Assembly: GCF_016937655.1 (NCBI RefSeq) | Contig: NZ_JAFHKL010000009.1 | Location: 186,001 to 250,000, forward strand | Source of the DNA: Chromobacterium alkanivorans | GTDB lineage: Bacteria > Pseudomonadota > Gammaproteobacteria > Burkholderiales > Chromobacteriaceae | Reading direction: 5' to 3' | DNA: 64,000 bases | In this document: positions 1 through 9,183 of the stretch, in pieces | Position numbering within the stretch: position 1 is the stretch's first letter | How the letters are laid out: every line of letters starts with the position of its first letter | Position numbers and translations under genes: made by a program | Notes under the pieces: generated by a model | What the model was told of the DNA's origin: nothing | The model's input: the letters and a program-made list of their open reading frames with translations, nothing else | Database searches by the model: none

Positions 1-1775
1 TCGCCGTTGCGCTGGCGGTTGCCGCGTTGCTGCGACTGGGCCGCCGGCTTTTTCTTCTCGGCCGGCTGGGCCGCTTGTTCCGGCTCGGCGAACAGGCTCT
101 TGATCCAGGAACCCAGCTTGCCGAACAGACCCGGCTCGGGTTCGGCCGCCTTGGCCGCCACCGACGGCGCCGGCTGCTGCGGAGTAATGCCTTTGACCGC
201 GGCTTCCTGACGCTCCAGCTTCGGCTTTTCATGGCCAAAGTTGGTGATCACGTCTTCTTCCTGCACTTCCACCCGCTTGTAGCTCGGCGCTTCGCCGGCG
301 TCGGCCAGGTCGTCGTGGCGCACGCGCACGATCTTGTAATGCGGGGTTTCCAGATGGATGTTCGGGATCAGCACCACGTCCACGTCCAGACGCTCTTCGA
401 TCGAATGGATTTCGGAACGCTTTTCGTTGAGCAGGAAGGTGGCCACGTCCACCGGCACCTGCGCGTGAACCGCGCCGGTGTTTTCCTTCATCGCCTCTTC
501 CTGGATGATGCGCAGGATGTGCAGCGCGGAGGACTCGGTGCCGCGGATGAAGCCGATGCCGTGACAGCGCGGGCAGGTCTCGTGGCTGGTCTCGCCCAGG
601 CTGGGCTGCAGACGCTGACGCGACAGTTCCAGCAGGCCGAAACGGGACAACTTGCCCATCTGCACGCGAGCGCGGTCGTGCTTGAGCACGTCGCGCAGGC
701 GGTTTTCCACGTCGCGCTGGTTCTTGGCGCTTTCCATGTCGATGAAGTCGATCACCACCAGGCCGCCCAGGTCGCGCAAGCGCAGCTGGCGAGCGATTTC
801 CTCGGCCGCCTCCAGGTTGGTCTTGACCGCGGTGTCTTCGATGTCGGCGCCCTTGGTGGCGCGCGCGGAGTTGACGTCGATGGACACCAGCGCTTCGGTG
901 TGGTCGATCACGATGGCGCCGCCGGACGGCAGCTGCACGCTGCGCGCGAAGGCGGTTTCGATCTGGTGCTCGATCTGGAAGCGGGAGAACAGCGGCACGT
1001 GATCCTTGTACAGCTTCACGCGCGACAGCATGTTCGGCATCACGTGGCTCATGAACTGGCGAGCCTGGTCGTAGATTTCCTCGGTGTCGATCAGCACTTC
1101 GCCGATGTCCGGATGGAAATAGTCGCGGATGGCGCGGATCACCAGGCTGCCTTCCTGCAGAATCAGGAACGGCGCGTTCTGAGCGCCGGCCGCGCCTTCA
1201 ATCGCGCGCCACAGCTGCATCAGGTAACCCAGGTCCCACTGCAGTTCTTCCAGGTTGCGGCCGATGCCGGCGGTGCGGGCGATCAGGCTCATGCCGTGCG
1301 GCACTTCCAGCTGCGACAGCAGATCCTTCAGCTCCTGACGCTCCTCGCCCTCGATGCGGCGCGATACGCCGCCGCCGCGCGGGTTGTTGGGCATCAGCAC
1401 CAGGTAACGACCGGCCAGGCTGATATAGGTGGTCAGCGCCGCGCCTTTGTTGCCGCGCTCGTCCTTCTCCACCTGCACGATGACTTCCATGCCTTCGCGC
1501 AGCACGTCCTGAATGCGCGGACGGCCGCCGTCATAGCCCTGGAAATAAGAGCGGGACACCTCTTTGAACGGCAGGAAGCCGTGGCGTTCGGTGCCGTAAT
1601 CGACGAAACAAGCCTCAAGGGAAGGCTCGATACGGGTGATCACACCCTTATAGATATTCCCCTTGCGCTGTTCCTTGCCTACTGTCTCGATATCGAGGTC
1701 GACGAGCTTCTGCCCGTCGACAATGGCAACGCGCAGCTCTTCAGCCTGCGTTGCGTTAAACAACATGCGTTTCAT
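1..1775 (-). CDS. rne: Ribonuclease E, N-terminal catalytic part (cut by window edge)
   Basis: Endoribonuclease E, the core enzyme of mRNA decay and rRNA processing. The visible protein starts MKRMLFNATQAEELRVA, followed by the S1 domain, the catalytic DNase I-like part (VSIDVNSARATKG, GGLVVIDFIDM) and the Zn-link motif CPRCHG. After that comes a low-complexity, basic, Gln/Arg-rich linker typical of the RNA- and protein-binding tail, which runs off the left end of the window. The start is the ATG at 1775. The gene diverges from rluC across a long leader, the same arrangement as in E. coli, where rne autoregulates through its 5' UTR. Identity is certain; the C-terminus is not visible. Confidence 0.97.
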   Translation of the reverse strand, partial: MKRMLFNATQAEELRVAIVDGQKLVDLDIETVGKEQRKGNIYKGVITRIEPSLEACFVDYGTERHGFLPFKEVSRSYFQGYDGGRPRIQDVLREGMEVIVQVEKDERGNKGAALTTYISLAGRYLVLMPNNPRGGGVSRRIEGEERQELKDLLSQLEVPHGMSLIARTAGIGRNLEELQWDLGYLMQLWRAIEGAAGAQNAPFLILQEGSLVIRAIRDYFHPDIGEVLIDTEEIYDQARQFMSHVMPNMLSRVKLYKDHVPLFSRFQIEHQIETAFARSVQLPSGGAIVIDHTEALVSIDVNSARATKGADIEDTAVKTNLEAAEEIARQLRLRDLGGLVVIDFIDMESAKNQRDVENRLRDVLKHDRARVQMGKLSRFGLLELSRQRLQPSLGETSHETCPRCHGIGFIRGTESSALHILRIIQEEAMKENTGAVHAQVPVDVATFLLNEKRSEIHSIEERLDVDVVLIPNIHLETPHYKIVRVRHDDLADAGEAPSYKRVEVQEEDVITNFGHEKPKLERQEAAVKGITPQQPAPSVAAKAAEPEPGLFGKLGSWIKSLFAEPEQAAQPAEKKKPAAQSQQRGNRQRNG

Positions 1776-2297
1776 TTACATTCCTTGCGCGGCACTCACG
1801 CAAGGGATGCAGCCAGTATTTGACGGCCCAGTGACTATTGATGGGCGCTTTCCGAAAGAAGTGTCGATGTAAAGATCGAAAAAAACAGTGGTGACAAGCC
1901 TACTTCCTGAAAATCGATCACACGCAGACCTGACTCATGTGCGCAATTGGCGCTCCGGGATCGCCGGCCTGCCTCAAAGGGCAGGACATACAGTGCAGGG
2001 GGGCTAGCATGCCGGGTCAAACTTCGCTGCAAAATTTCCTGACTGGCTTAGCATCAGGAAATGGAATACTCGTGAGTGCGTTATGCGTACAAATGCATTA
2101 CCATCGCTGCTTTTCGGTGAGCGAGTTAACCTTGGCTGCAAACGTCGCGAGCGGCATCAGGTCAGGGTCTGTAAATCCCTGCCGGCCGTCTCCAACCTCT
2201 TGCAGCAGCGCCACGCAACATGCCGTGACCTTGGCTTGACATTTCGCCGTCATCTTGGTGCAACACACCTAGGGACAGCGCCAGAAGTATAAGCAAT
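1776..2297. promoter_or_regulatory. Divergent rne/rluC intergenic region with long rne leader
   Basis: 522 bases without a convincing gene. It must hold the rne leader (minus strand) and the rluC promoter (plus strand). A TTGACA hexamer at 2236-2241 could be the -35 of rluC, but no good -10 follows at 17 bases. A perfect 9-bp hairpin (2034-2062) lies in the putative rne leader. Short ORFs here have no recognisable content. The long leader fits the known autoregulation of rne by RNase E cleavage of its own 5' UTR, but that is inference here. Confidence 0.45.
2034..2062 (-). other. Hairpin in putative rne leader
   Basis: Perfect inverted repeat ATTTCCTGA (2034-2042) and TCAGGAAAT (2054-2062) with an 11-base loop, about 260 bases upstream of the rne start. 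It has no U-tract, so it is not a simple terminator. It could be a structural element of the rne 5' UTR. Confidence 0.35.
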
Positions 2298-3233
2298 ATG
2301 ACAGACATTCGCAAAGATTCCGTCTCCTTCGTCCAAGTGGACGACGGCGACGCCGGCCAACGCATCGACAACTACCTGGTGCGCTTGCTCAAGGGCGTGC
2401 CCAAGAGCCATATCTACCGCATCCTGCGCTCCGGCGAGGTGAGGGTGAACAAGGGCCGCATCGACGCCGCCTACCGCGTGCAGGCCGGCGACGAACTGCG
2501 CATTCCGCCGATACGCGTGGCCGAGCGCGCGGAGAAGAACGTGCCGGCCGCCACCTTCCCGGTGGTGTACGAAGACAACGCACTGCTGGTGATAGACAAA
2601 CCGGCCGGCGTGGCGGTGCACGGCGGCAGCGGCGTGTCCTTCGGCGTGATCGAACAGCTGCGCCAGGCGCACCCGGACTGGCGTTATCTGGAGCTGGTGC
2701 ATCGGCTGGACCGCGAAACCTCCGGCCTCCTGATGCTGGCCAAGAAGCGCTCGGCGCTGACCAAGCTGCACGACATGATGCGCGCCAACGTGCCGGACAA
2801 GCGCTACCTGGCGCTGGGCATAGGCCAGTGGCCGGACGACGCGCGCCAGGTCAAGCTGCCGCTGTTCAAGTTCCACACCCCGGACGGCGAACGCCGCGTG
2901 CGGGTCAGCGACGCCGACAACGGCCAGTACGCGCACACCAATTTCGCGGTCAAGGAACGCTTTGCGGAATTCACGCTGGTGGAGGCCCACCTGCGCACCG
3001 GCCGCACCCACCAGATCCGCGTGCACATGCAGGCCAGCGGCTGCGCGATCGCCGGCGACGAGAAGTACGGCGATTTCGCGCTGAACAAGGAGCTGGCCAA
3101 GCGCGGCCTGAAACGGATGTTCCTGCATGCGCGCAGCTTGTCCCTGCCCCATCCGCTGACCGGCGAGCCGCTGAAACTGGAAGCGCCGCTGCCGCCGGAA
3201 CTGGAACGCTTCCTGAAAAGCCTGAGGTCTTGA
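2298..3233 (+). CDS. rluC: 23S rRNA pseudouridine synthase RluC
   Basis: Pseudouridine synthase acting on 23S rRNA (positions 955/2504/2580 in E. coli). The 311-aa protein has an N-terminal S4 RNA-binding domain (about residues 18-80, RIDNYLVRLLKGVPKSHIYR) and the RluA-type catalytic domain with the active-site aspartate in HRLDRETSG, followed by the RTGRTHQIRVH motif. Length and order match the family. The gene diverges from rne as in enterobacteria and is followed after one base by a HAD phosphatase, so the two are probably co-transcribed. RluC rather than RluD is favoured by the rne neighbourhood. Confidence 0.93.
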   Translation: MTDIRKDSVSFVQVDDGDAGQRIDNYLVRLLKGVPKSHIYRILRSGEVRVNKGRIDAAYRVQAGDELRIPPIRVAERAEKNVPAATFPVVYEDNALLVIDKPAGVAVHGGSGVSFGVIEQLRQAHPDWRYLELVHRLDRETSGLLMLAKKRSALTKLHDMMRANVPDKRYLALGIGQWPDDARQVKLPLFKFHTPDGERRVRVSDADNGQYAHTNFAVKERFAEFTLVEAHLRTGRTHQIRVHMQASGCAIAGDEKYGDFALNKELAKRGLKRMFLHARSLSLPHPLTGEPLKLEAPLPPELERFLKSLRS

Positions 3234-3234
3234 G

Positions 3235-3894
3235 ATGAACACTCGCTTCGATCTGGTCGTTTTCGACTGGGACGGCACCCTGATGGACTCCACCGCCCAC
3301 ATCAGCCAGTCCATCCAGCAGGCTTGCGCCGACCTGTCCCTGCCCGTCCCCAGCCGCGAACAGGCCAGCCACGTCATCGGCCTGCGGCTGGCTGAGGCGC
3401 TGCAGCAGGCCTGCCCGGCCGCCAGCGCCGAACAGCTGCCGCGACTGACCGAAGCCTTCCGCCACCATTACCACGCCAACCAGCACCAGGTGACCCTGTT
3501 CGACGGCGCCGTGGAATGCCTGAACGCCATCGCCGCCAGCGGCGTCTTCCTGGCGGTGGCCACCGGCAACAGCCGCGCCGGACTCAACCGCCTGCTGGAA
3601 CAGACCGGGCTAGGCCCGCTGTTCCACGCCACCCGCACCGTGGACGAATGCCATTCCAAGCCGCATCCGGACATGCTGCTGTCGCTGACCGAGGCGCTGG
3701 GCGCGGAGCCTCGACGCACGCTGATGATAGGCGACACCAGCCACGACTTGCTGATGGCCGGCAACGCCGGCTGTCACGGCGTCGGCGTCAGCTTCGGCGC
3801 CCACGACAGCGAGCACCTGGAGAGCTGCGCGCCGCTGGCGCTGTTCCACTCCTACCCCGAGCTGCAGACATGGCTGCTGCCGAAACTCGGATAA
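3235..3894 (+). CDS. HAD-superfamily phosphatase (phosphoglycolate phosphatase-like)
   Basis: 219-aa haloacid dehalogenase hydrolase. All four HAD motifs are visible: motif I DWDGTLMDS near the N-terminus (nucleophile Asp and acid/base Asp), motif II in AVATGNSRAGL, the lysine in SKPHPDM, and motif IV IGDTSHDLLMA. The cap lies between motifs I and II, as in Gph-type phosphatases. The start ATG is one base after the rluC stop, and the 3' end overlaps the Rieske gene by 25 bases, so the three genes form an operon. The substrate cannot be read from sequence; phosphoglycolate or a nucleotide monophosphate are the usual guesses. Confidence 0.85.
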   Translation: MNTRFDLVVFDWDGTLMDSTAHISQSIQQACADLSLPVPSREQASHVIGLRLAEALQQACPAASAEQLPRLTEAFRHHYHANQHQVTLFDGAVECLNAIAASGVFLAVATGNSRAGLNRLLEQTGLGPLFHATRTVDECHSKPHPDMLLSLTEALGAEPRRTLMIGDTSHDLLMAGNAGCHGVGVSFGAHDSEHLESCAPLALFHSYPELQTWLLPKLG

Positions 3895-4232
3895 TCTGCG
3901 CCGCGGCTGAGCTGCAGGACGGCGGCCGCGCCTGGCGCTTCGAGATCGAGCAGGCGGACGGCGCGCCGCCGCTGCCCGCCTTCGCCGTGCGCTACCGCGG
4001 CAAGGTCTACGCCTACGTCAACGCCTGCCGCCACATCCCGGTGGAACTGGATCTGCGCGACGGAGAAGTCTTCGACCTCAGCGGCCATTACCTGGTGTGC
4101 AGCATGCACGGCGCCTGTTACGAGCCGCACACCGGCTATTGCGTGTCCGGCCCCTGCCGCGGCCAACGGCTGATCGCCGTGCCCGTCTTCGAACAGGACG
4201 GCGATATCTGCATCAATGTCATGCCGTCGTGA
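3870..4232 (+). CDS. Small Rieske [2Fe-2S] protein
   Basis: About 120 aa, starting at the ATG at 3870 inside the end of the HAD gene. It is a single Rieske domain: the first cluster ligands are in NACRHIP (Cys-x-His) and the second pair in VCSMHGACY (Cys-x-x-His), followed by the Gly-rich PCRGQRL loop. No oxygenase domain, transmembrane helix or signal peptide is seen, so it is a soluble ferredoxin-like electron carrier or redox-sensing accessory protein. The 25-base overlap suggests translational coupling to the HAD phosphatase. Confidence 0.85.
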   Translation: MAAAETRIICAAAELQDGGRAWRFEIEQADGAPPLPAFAVRYRGKVYAYVNACRHIPVELDLRDGEVFDLSGHYLVCSMHGACYEPHTGYCVSGPCRGQRLIAVPVFEQDGDICINVMPS

Positions 4233-4272
4233 ACTTTGCTAGACTCCTGGAATTATTCAGGGAGCACCACAC

Positions 4273-5214
4273 ATGAGCGACACCTCCAACCATTGGGAAC
4301 GCCAATTGCTGGAAAAACTGGCCAGCGCCGCGCTGGTGGAACAACGCCGCGCCCGCCAGTGGAAGATTTTCTTCCGCATGATCTGGCTGATCATCATCGG
4401 CTTCGTGCTGTTCAGCCTGTTCATGCGCAACGAGGACAAGGCCGCCGCCGGCCTTTCCGGCTCCGGCCACACCGCCGTCATCACGCTGGACGGCGTGATC
4501 GACAGCCAGAGCGACACCGCCAACAAGCTGAGCCAGGCGCTGACCGACGCCTACGGCGACAAGAGCACCAAGGGCATCATCATCGACGCCAACAGCCCCG
4601 GCGGCAGCCCGGCGCTGTCCGGCATGGCCTATGACGAGATCCGCCGCCAGAAGAAGCTGCACCCGTCCGTCCCGGTCTACGTGGTGGTCAGCGAAGTCTG
4701 CGCGTCCGGCTGCTATTACATCGCCTCCGCCGCCGACAAGATCTTCGTCGACAAGGCCAGCATCGTCGGCTCCATCGGCGTGCTGTCCGACGGCTTCGGC
4801 TTCACCGGCGCGATGGAAAAACTGGGCGTGGACCGCCGCCTGCGCACCTCCGGCGAAAACAAGGCGATGGGCGACCCCTTCTCCCCGGTCAACCCCAAGC
4901 AGGAAGCCATCCGCCAGCAGTTGCTGGACGACATCCACCAGCAGTTCATCGCGGCGGTCAAGGCCGGACGCGGCCAGCGCCTGGCCAACGATCCGCAACT
5001 GTTCTCCGGCATGGTGTGGCTGGGCGACAAAAGCATTCCGCTGGGCTTGGCCGACGGCCTGGGCACGGTGCGCTCGGTGGCGCGCGACGTGATCAAGGCG
5101 GAGAAAACCGTCGACTATACTCAGCAAGACGATCTGTCCAGCCGCGTGGCGCGCAAGATTGGCGTGGAGTTCGCCGGCGGCGTGAAGAGTCTGTTCGACA
5201 CCAAGCTGTTCTGA
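4273..5214 (+). CDS. sppA: Signal peptide peptidase SppA (S49 family, short form)
   Basis: 313-aa membrane-bound serine protease that degrades cleaved signal peptides. One transmembrane helix lies near residues 35-55 (MIWLIIIGFVLFSLFM). The S49 domain follows, with the substrate-binding SPGGS motif, the nucleophile serine in SEVCASGCYYIAS and the general-base lysine in GENKAMGDPFSP. It is the single-domain short form, half the size of E. coli SppA. An SD-like GGGAG precedes the ATG. It lies 40 bases after the Rieske gene and 19 bases before motD, and may be co-transcribed with both. Confidence 0.9.
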   Translation: MSDTSNHWERQLLEKLASAALVEQRRARQWKIFFRMIWLIIIGFVLFSLFMRNEDKAAAGLSGSGHTAVITLDGVIDSQSDTANKLSQALTDAYGDKSTKGIIIDANSPGGSPALSGMAYDEIRRQKKLHPSVPVYVVVSEVCASGCYYIASAADKIFVDKASIVGSIGVLSDGFGFTGAMEKLGVDRRLRTSGENKAMGDPFSPVNPKQEAIRQQLLDDIHQQFIAAVKAGRGQRLANDPQLFSGMVWLGDKSIPLGLADGLGTVRSVARDVIKAEKTVDYTQQDDLSSRVARKIGVEFAGGVKSLFDTKLF

Positions 5215-5233
5215 CCAACCGGCAAGGCACACC

Positions 5234-6070
5234 ATGGCGCGCAGAAGAAAACGGCAGGAAGAAGAACACGAGAACCATGAACGTTGGCTGGTTTCCTACG
5301 CCGACTTCATCACCCTGCTGTTCGCCTTCTTCGTGGTGATGTACGCGATCTCCTCGGTCAACGAGGGCAAGTACCGCGTGCTCTCCTCCGCCATCGTGGA
5401 CGCCTTCCGTTCCGGCTCCACCATCAGCGTCAACACCACCCCGCCCAGCGGCGGGGCCAACACCATGATAGAAATCCCCGAGACCAAGCCCATCGCCAAG
5501 GCGGTCAAGGGAGATCATCAGGCCGAGAAAAAAGCCAATACCGGATCGGCCCAGGGCGACGAAAAAACCCGGCTCGCCAACCTGACCCAGGACCTGGCCA
5601 AGGTGATGGACCCGCTGGTCAAGAGCGGCCAGGTCACCATCACCCACAGCAGCAAGGGCGTCACCATAGACATCCGCGACACCGCGCTGTTTCCCACCGG
5701 ACAGGCGCAGCCCAACGAACAGTCGCGCCAGCTGATGGCCAATATGGCGCTGCAGCTGGCCAAGGTGGACAACCCGATCCGCGTTGAAGGCTTTACCGAC
5801 AACGTGCCCATCCGCAACTCCTACTTCCCGTCCAACTGGGAATTGTCCGCCTCGCGCGCCGGCAGCGTGGTGCGCCTGTTCCAGGAAAACGGCATCAATC
5901 CGGAACGGCTGGTGGCGGTGGGCCGCGGCTCCAATCTGGCGGTGGGCGACAACGCCACCGCCGACGGCCGCGCCAGCAACCGCCGCGTCGCCATCACCGT
6001 GCTGGCGAGCGGGCTGAGCGACGCCGAAGTGCTGTCGCCGCAAGACGCATCCATGGCCAATGGCCGCTAA
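5234..6070 (+). CDS. motD: Flagellar stator protein MotD/MotB family
   Basis: 278-aa stator B subunit. A basic N-terminus is followed by a single membrane helix with the proton-binding aspartate ([21 protein letters not shown]), then a plug/linker region and an OmpA-type peptidoglycan-binding domain ([24 protein letters not shown]). The opening matches the MotD type ([10 protein letters not shown]) of polar flagella in pseudomonads and relatives. No motC/motA partner is next to it. A different MotAB pair sits in the lateral cluster at 45.6-47.4 kb, so this one probably serves the polar flagellum with a partner encoded elsewhere. Confidence 0.88.
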   Translation: MARRRKRQEEEHENHERWLVSYADFITLLFAFFVVMYAISSVNEGKYRVLSSAIVDAFRSGSTISVNTTPPSGGANTMIEIPETKPIAKAVKGDHQAEKKANTGSAQGDEKTRLANLTQDLAKVMDPLVKSGQVTITHSSKGVTIDIRDTALFPTGQAQPNEQSRQLMANMALQLAKVDNPIRVEGFTDNVPIRNSYFPSNWELSASRAGSVVRLFQENGINPERLVAVGRGSNLAVGDNATADGRASNRRVAITVLASGLSDAEVLSPQDASMANGR

Positions 6071-6098
6071 CACCCCTGTTTCTCTAGAGGAGCACGAT

Positions 6099-6689
6099 AT
6101 GAGCACCCCGATTCATCATTCCGCGCTGGAACAGCTGTTCCTCAACGCCCGCACCCACAGCCACTGGCAAGACCGCCCGGTCACCGCCGAAACCCTGCAT
6201 CAGCTGTTCGACCTGCTGAAAATGGCGCCCACCAGCGCCAACTGCTCGCCGGCGCGCTTCATCTTCGTGCAAAGCGACGCCGCCAAGGCCAAGCTCAAGC
6301 CCTGCCTGGCCGAAGGCAACGTCGAAAAGACCATGGCCGCGCCGGTATGCGTGATCGTGGCCCAGGACATGCGCTTCTACGAACACCTGCCCAAGCTCTA
6401 CCCGCACGCCGACGCCAGAAGCTGGTTCGAAGGCAACGACGCGGCGATCCAGGCCACCGCCACGCGCAACAGCAGCCTGCAGGGCGGCTACCTGCTGCTG
6501 GCCGCGCGCTCGCTGGGGCTGGACTGCGGCCCGATGTCCGGCTTCGACAACGCCGCGGTGGACCAGGCCTTCTTCCCGGACGGCCGCTTCAAGTCCAACT
6601 TCCTGGTCAACCTGGGCTACGGCGCCGCGGACAAGCTCTACCCGCGCTCGCCGCGCTTCGACTTCGACGAAGCCTGCCAGATTCTTTAA
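6099..6689 (+). CDS. RutE/HadB-like nitroreductase (probable malonic semialdehyde reductase)
   Basis: About 196-aa FMN-dependent nitroreductase-fold enzyme. The ATG at 6099 follows a good ribosome site (GAGGAGCACGAT). Features of the RutE subgroup are the N-terminal [16 protein letters not shown], the FMN-contacting [13 protein letters not shown] and the C-terminal [20 protein letters not shown]. RutE reduces malonic semialdehyde in pyrimidine catabolism, but no other rut genes are present, so a stand-alone housekeeping reductase role is more likely. It precedes pyrD in the same direction. Confidence 0.83.
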   Translation: MSTPIHHSALEQLFLNARTHSHWQDRPVTAETLHQLFDLLKMAPTSANCSPARFIFVQSDAAKAKLKPCLAEGNVEKTMAAPVCVIVAQDMRFYEHLPKLYPHADARSWFEGNDAAIQATATRNSSLQGGYLLLAARSLGLDCGPMSGFDNAAVDQAFFPDGRFKSNFLVNLGYGAADKLYPRSPRFDFDEACQIL

Positions 6690-6746
6690 TCCCCCCGCCC
6701 CATGCCCGGTTATAATGCCGGGCATTTTGCTGCCTGGAGAAACAAG

Positions 6747-7775
6747 ATGCTCTATTCGCTTCTGCGCCCGCTGCTGTTCCGCTTTGACGCAGAGACCGCC
6801 CACGAACAGACGCTGGCCATGCTGGACCAGGCGCACAAGCTGCGCCTGAGCACGCTGGCCTGCCACGGCGCCGCGCGCAAGCCGGTGCAGGCCATGGGCC
6901 TGACCTTCCCCAACGCAGTGGGGCTCGCCGCCGGGCTGGACAAGAATGGAGCGCATATCGACGCCTTGGCCGCGCTGGGTTTCGGCTTCATCGAAATCGG
7001 CACCGTCACCCCGCGGCCGCAGCCGGGCAACCCCAAGCCGCGGCTGTTCCGCCTGCCGGAGCACCAGGCCATCATCAACCGCATGGGTTTCAACAACCTG
7101 GGCGTGGACACCCTGCTGGACAATGTGCGCCGCTGCAAATTCCAGGGCGTGCTCGGCATCAATATCGGCAAGAACGCCGCCACCCCGATCGAAAACGCCG
7201 CCGACGACTACCTGGCCTGCCTGGACAAGGTCTACGCCTACGCCAGCTACGTCGCCGTCAACATCTCCTCGCCCAACACCAAGAACCTGCGCCAATTGCA
7301 GGAGGGCGACGAGCTGGGCCGGCTGCTGGCGCAATTGAAACAGCGCCAACAAGCGCTGGCCGACAAGCACGGCCGCCACGTGCCGCTGGCGCTGAAGATC
7401 GCGCCGGACCTGGACGACGATCAGATCGTCGCCATCGCCCGCCTGCTGACCGAGCACCGCATCGACGGCGTCATCGCCACCAACACCACGCTGTCGCGCG
7501 AGGCGGTGGCCGGCCACCCGCTGGCGGAACAGGCCGGCGGCCTGTCCGGCGCGCCGGTCAAGGACCGTTCGACAACAGTTATTCGCAAATTAGCCAAGGA
7601 ACTTGACGGCGCCCTGCCTATCATAGGAGTTGGCGGCATCCTGTCCGGGCGGGACGCCGTGGAAAAACTGGATGCCGGCGCCAGCCTGGTTCAAGTCTAC
7701 AGCGGCCTGATCTACCGAGGCCCGGCGCTGGTGGCCGAATGCGCGAATGCGATCGCAGCGCGTGCCAAACCCTGA
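6747..7775 (+). CDS. pyrD: Dihydroorotate dehydrogenase (quinone), class 2
   Basis: 342-aa PyrD, oxidising dihydroorotate to orotate in pyrimidine synthesis with a quinone acceptor at the inner membrane. The N-terminal extension [20 protein letters not shown] is the amphipathic membrane-binding segment of class 2 enzymes. The FMN-binding core carries [13 protein letters not shown], the catalytic serine region [12 protein letters not shown], and [16 protein letters not shown]. The ATG at 6747 was chosen because it opens the class 2 extension and has GGAGAAACAAG upstream. Confidence 0.96.
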   Translation: MLYSLLRPLLFRFDAETAHEQTLAMLDQAHKLRLSTLACHGAARKPVQAMGLTFPNAVGLAAGLDKNGAHIDALAALGFGFIEIGTVTPRPQPGNPKPRLFRLPEHQAIINRMGFNNLGVDTLLDNVRRCKFQGVLGINIGKNAATPIENAADDYLACLDKVYAYASYVAVNISSPNTKNLRQLQEGDELGRLLAQLKQRQQALADKHGRHVPLALKIAPDLDDDQIVAIARLLTEHRIDGVIATNTTLSREAVAGHPLAEQAGGLSGAPVKDRSTTVIRKLAKELDGALPIIGVGGILSGRDAVEKLDAGASLVQVYSGLIYRGPALVAECANAIAARAKP

Positions 7776-7890
7776 ACAACAGCACGCGCGGCCGCGCACG
7801 GGCGCTCCAAGCCAGGAAGCCCGGCGACAGGCCCGCGGCGACCATCCCGGGGCAAACCGGCTCGCTTACATAACATTGGGACTCACTCTT

Positions 7891-8358
7891 ATGAACGCAA
7901 AACAACTGATTCGTCTTTCCGCCGTCGCGCTGCTGAGCGCCGGCGTGCTCACCGGCTGCGCCACCTCCGACTCCGCGGCCGTCTACTCCAAGGGCCAGAT
8001 GCGCCAGGCGCAGACCGTGCAGCTGGGCACCGTGGTGTCGGTGCAGAACGTGAAAATGGAAGGCAGCAACAATGAACTGCTGACCCTGGGCGGCGCCGCG
8101 CTGGGCGGCCTGGCCGGCAGCAATATCGGCGGCGGCAAGGGCCAGATCGCCGGCGGCATCGTCGGCGCGCTGGCCGGCGGCTTCGGCGCCCAGGCCGCTC
8201 AACGCGGCCTGAGCAAGAACGCGCTGGAAATCACCGTCAAACTTGACGGCTCCGGCCGCATGATCTCCATCGTGCAGGAAGCCGACATCCCGTTCAGCGC
8301 CAATCAGCGCGTGCGCGTGCTGACCGGCGGCGGCAACGACCGCGTGGTGCCGTTCTAA
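7891..8358 (+). CDS. Outer-membrane lipoprotein, SlyB/Pcp-type glycine zipper
   Basis: 155-aa lipoprotein. The signal peptide ends in a lipobox, LTGC (Cys about residue 24). The central glycine-zipper repeat region (LGGAALGGLAGSNIGGG and following) corresponds to the Gly-zipper 2TM family seen in SlyB and Pcp. A terminator at 8381-8406 closes the unit. Its role is probably envelope integrity. The 115 bases before it contain no other gene. Confidence 0.85.
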   Translation: MNAKQLIRLSAVALLSAGVLTGCATSDSAAVYSKGQMRQAQTVQLGTVVSVQNVKMEGSNNELLTLGGAALGGLAGSNIGGGKGQIAGGIVGALAGGFGAQAAQRGLSKNALEITVKLDGSGRMISIVQEADIPFSANQRVRVLTGGGNDRVVPF

Positions 8359-8380
8359 GCAAGGCAAACGCTCAAAACCA

Positions 8381-8406
8381 AAAGGCCGGGAAACCCCGGC
8401 CTTTTT
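8381..8406. terminator. Rho-independent terminator after the SlyB-like gene
   Basis: Stem AAGGCCGGG / CCCGGCCTT with a short loop, flanked by A-run and T-run. It sits between two convergent genes (SlyB-like and bpt) and can work in both directions. Confidence 0.85.
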
Positions 8407-8445
8407 CATTGCCTGCGGCGCGCCGCCCCGTTCACGGGGCTGCGC

Positions 8446-9183
8446 TCACTCGCCCCGCGGCCTGGACAACTCCACCCAGCGCCCGTCCATCAAAGCCTGC
8501 AAGGGCTGGTACATCGCCTTGTAGGACATCTTCTGGCATTCGCGTATCCAGTAACCCAGATACAGGTGCGACAAGCCCAGCCGCCGCGTCAGCTCCGCCT
8601 GCCACAACACGTTGAACACGCCCAGGCTGGACTTGGCGTCGTCCGGATCGTAAAAGGTGTAGACCGCGGACAGGCCGTCGGCCAGCCGGTCTATCAGGCT
8701 GACCATCTTCAATTCGCCGTCTAGGCGAAACTCCGCCAGCATGCTGTCCACCCCGCTTTTCAGGATGAATTCCGAGTACTGCTGCGGATCGTCGTCGGAC
8801 ATGCCGCCGCCGGCGTGGCGCGATTGCTGATACCAGCGGTACAGCGCGTAATGTTCGGCGTCGAACTCCAACGGCAGCAGACGCACCTGCATCGCCTCCA
8901 GCCGGCGCGCCACCTTGCGCTGGGTGCGGCTGGGCTCGAAGCGCTCCACCGGAATCCGCACCGGCACGCAGGCCTGGCAGCTGTCGCAATAAGGCCGATA
9001 GGTATACAGGCCGCTGCGGCGGAAGCCCAGCTTCACCAGTTGGCTGTAGACCTCGCCATCGATCGCCTCGGCCGGGATCGCCACCTGAGAGCGCGCCTGA
9101 CGCCCCGCCAGATAGCTGCACGGATAAGGCGCGGTGGCGTAGAAATGGATGGCCACAGTCGGGCCGGGATCACGATGGCTCAT
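8446..9183 (-). CDS. bpt: Aspartate/glutamate leucyl- (or arginyl-) tRNA-protein transferase
   Basis: 245-aa N-degron aminoacyl-transferase of the Bpt/ATE family, which adds Leu to proteins with N-terminal Asp or Glu and marks them for ClpS/ClpAP. N-terminal conserved cysteines are seen in PYPCSYL and CDSCQACVPVRI; the C-terminal GNAT-like part has FYDPD and LYLGYWI. The ATG at 9183 (MSHRDPG) overlaps the end of aat by 14 bases, so the two transferases of the same pathway are translationally coupled. Bpt rather than Ate is favoured for a bacterial protein of this length. Confidence 0.9.
   Translation of the reverse strand: MSHRDPGPTVAIHFYATAPYPCSYLAGRQARSQVAIPAEAIDGEVYSQLVKLGFRRSGLYTYRPYCDSCQACVPVRIPVERFEPSRTQRKVARRLEAMQVRLLPLEFDAEHYALYRWYQQSRHAGGGMSDDDPQQYSEFILKSGVDSMLAEFRLDGELKMVSLIDRLADGLSAVYTFYDPDDAKSSLGVFNVLWQAELTRRLGLSHLYLGYWIRECQKMSYKAMYQPLQALMDGRWVELSRPRGE

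Noticed and set aside
27-1823. 598-codon plus-strand frame opposite rne
   Set aside because: Antisense to the conserved RNase E sequence; no start context and biased composition.
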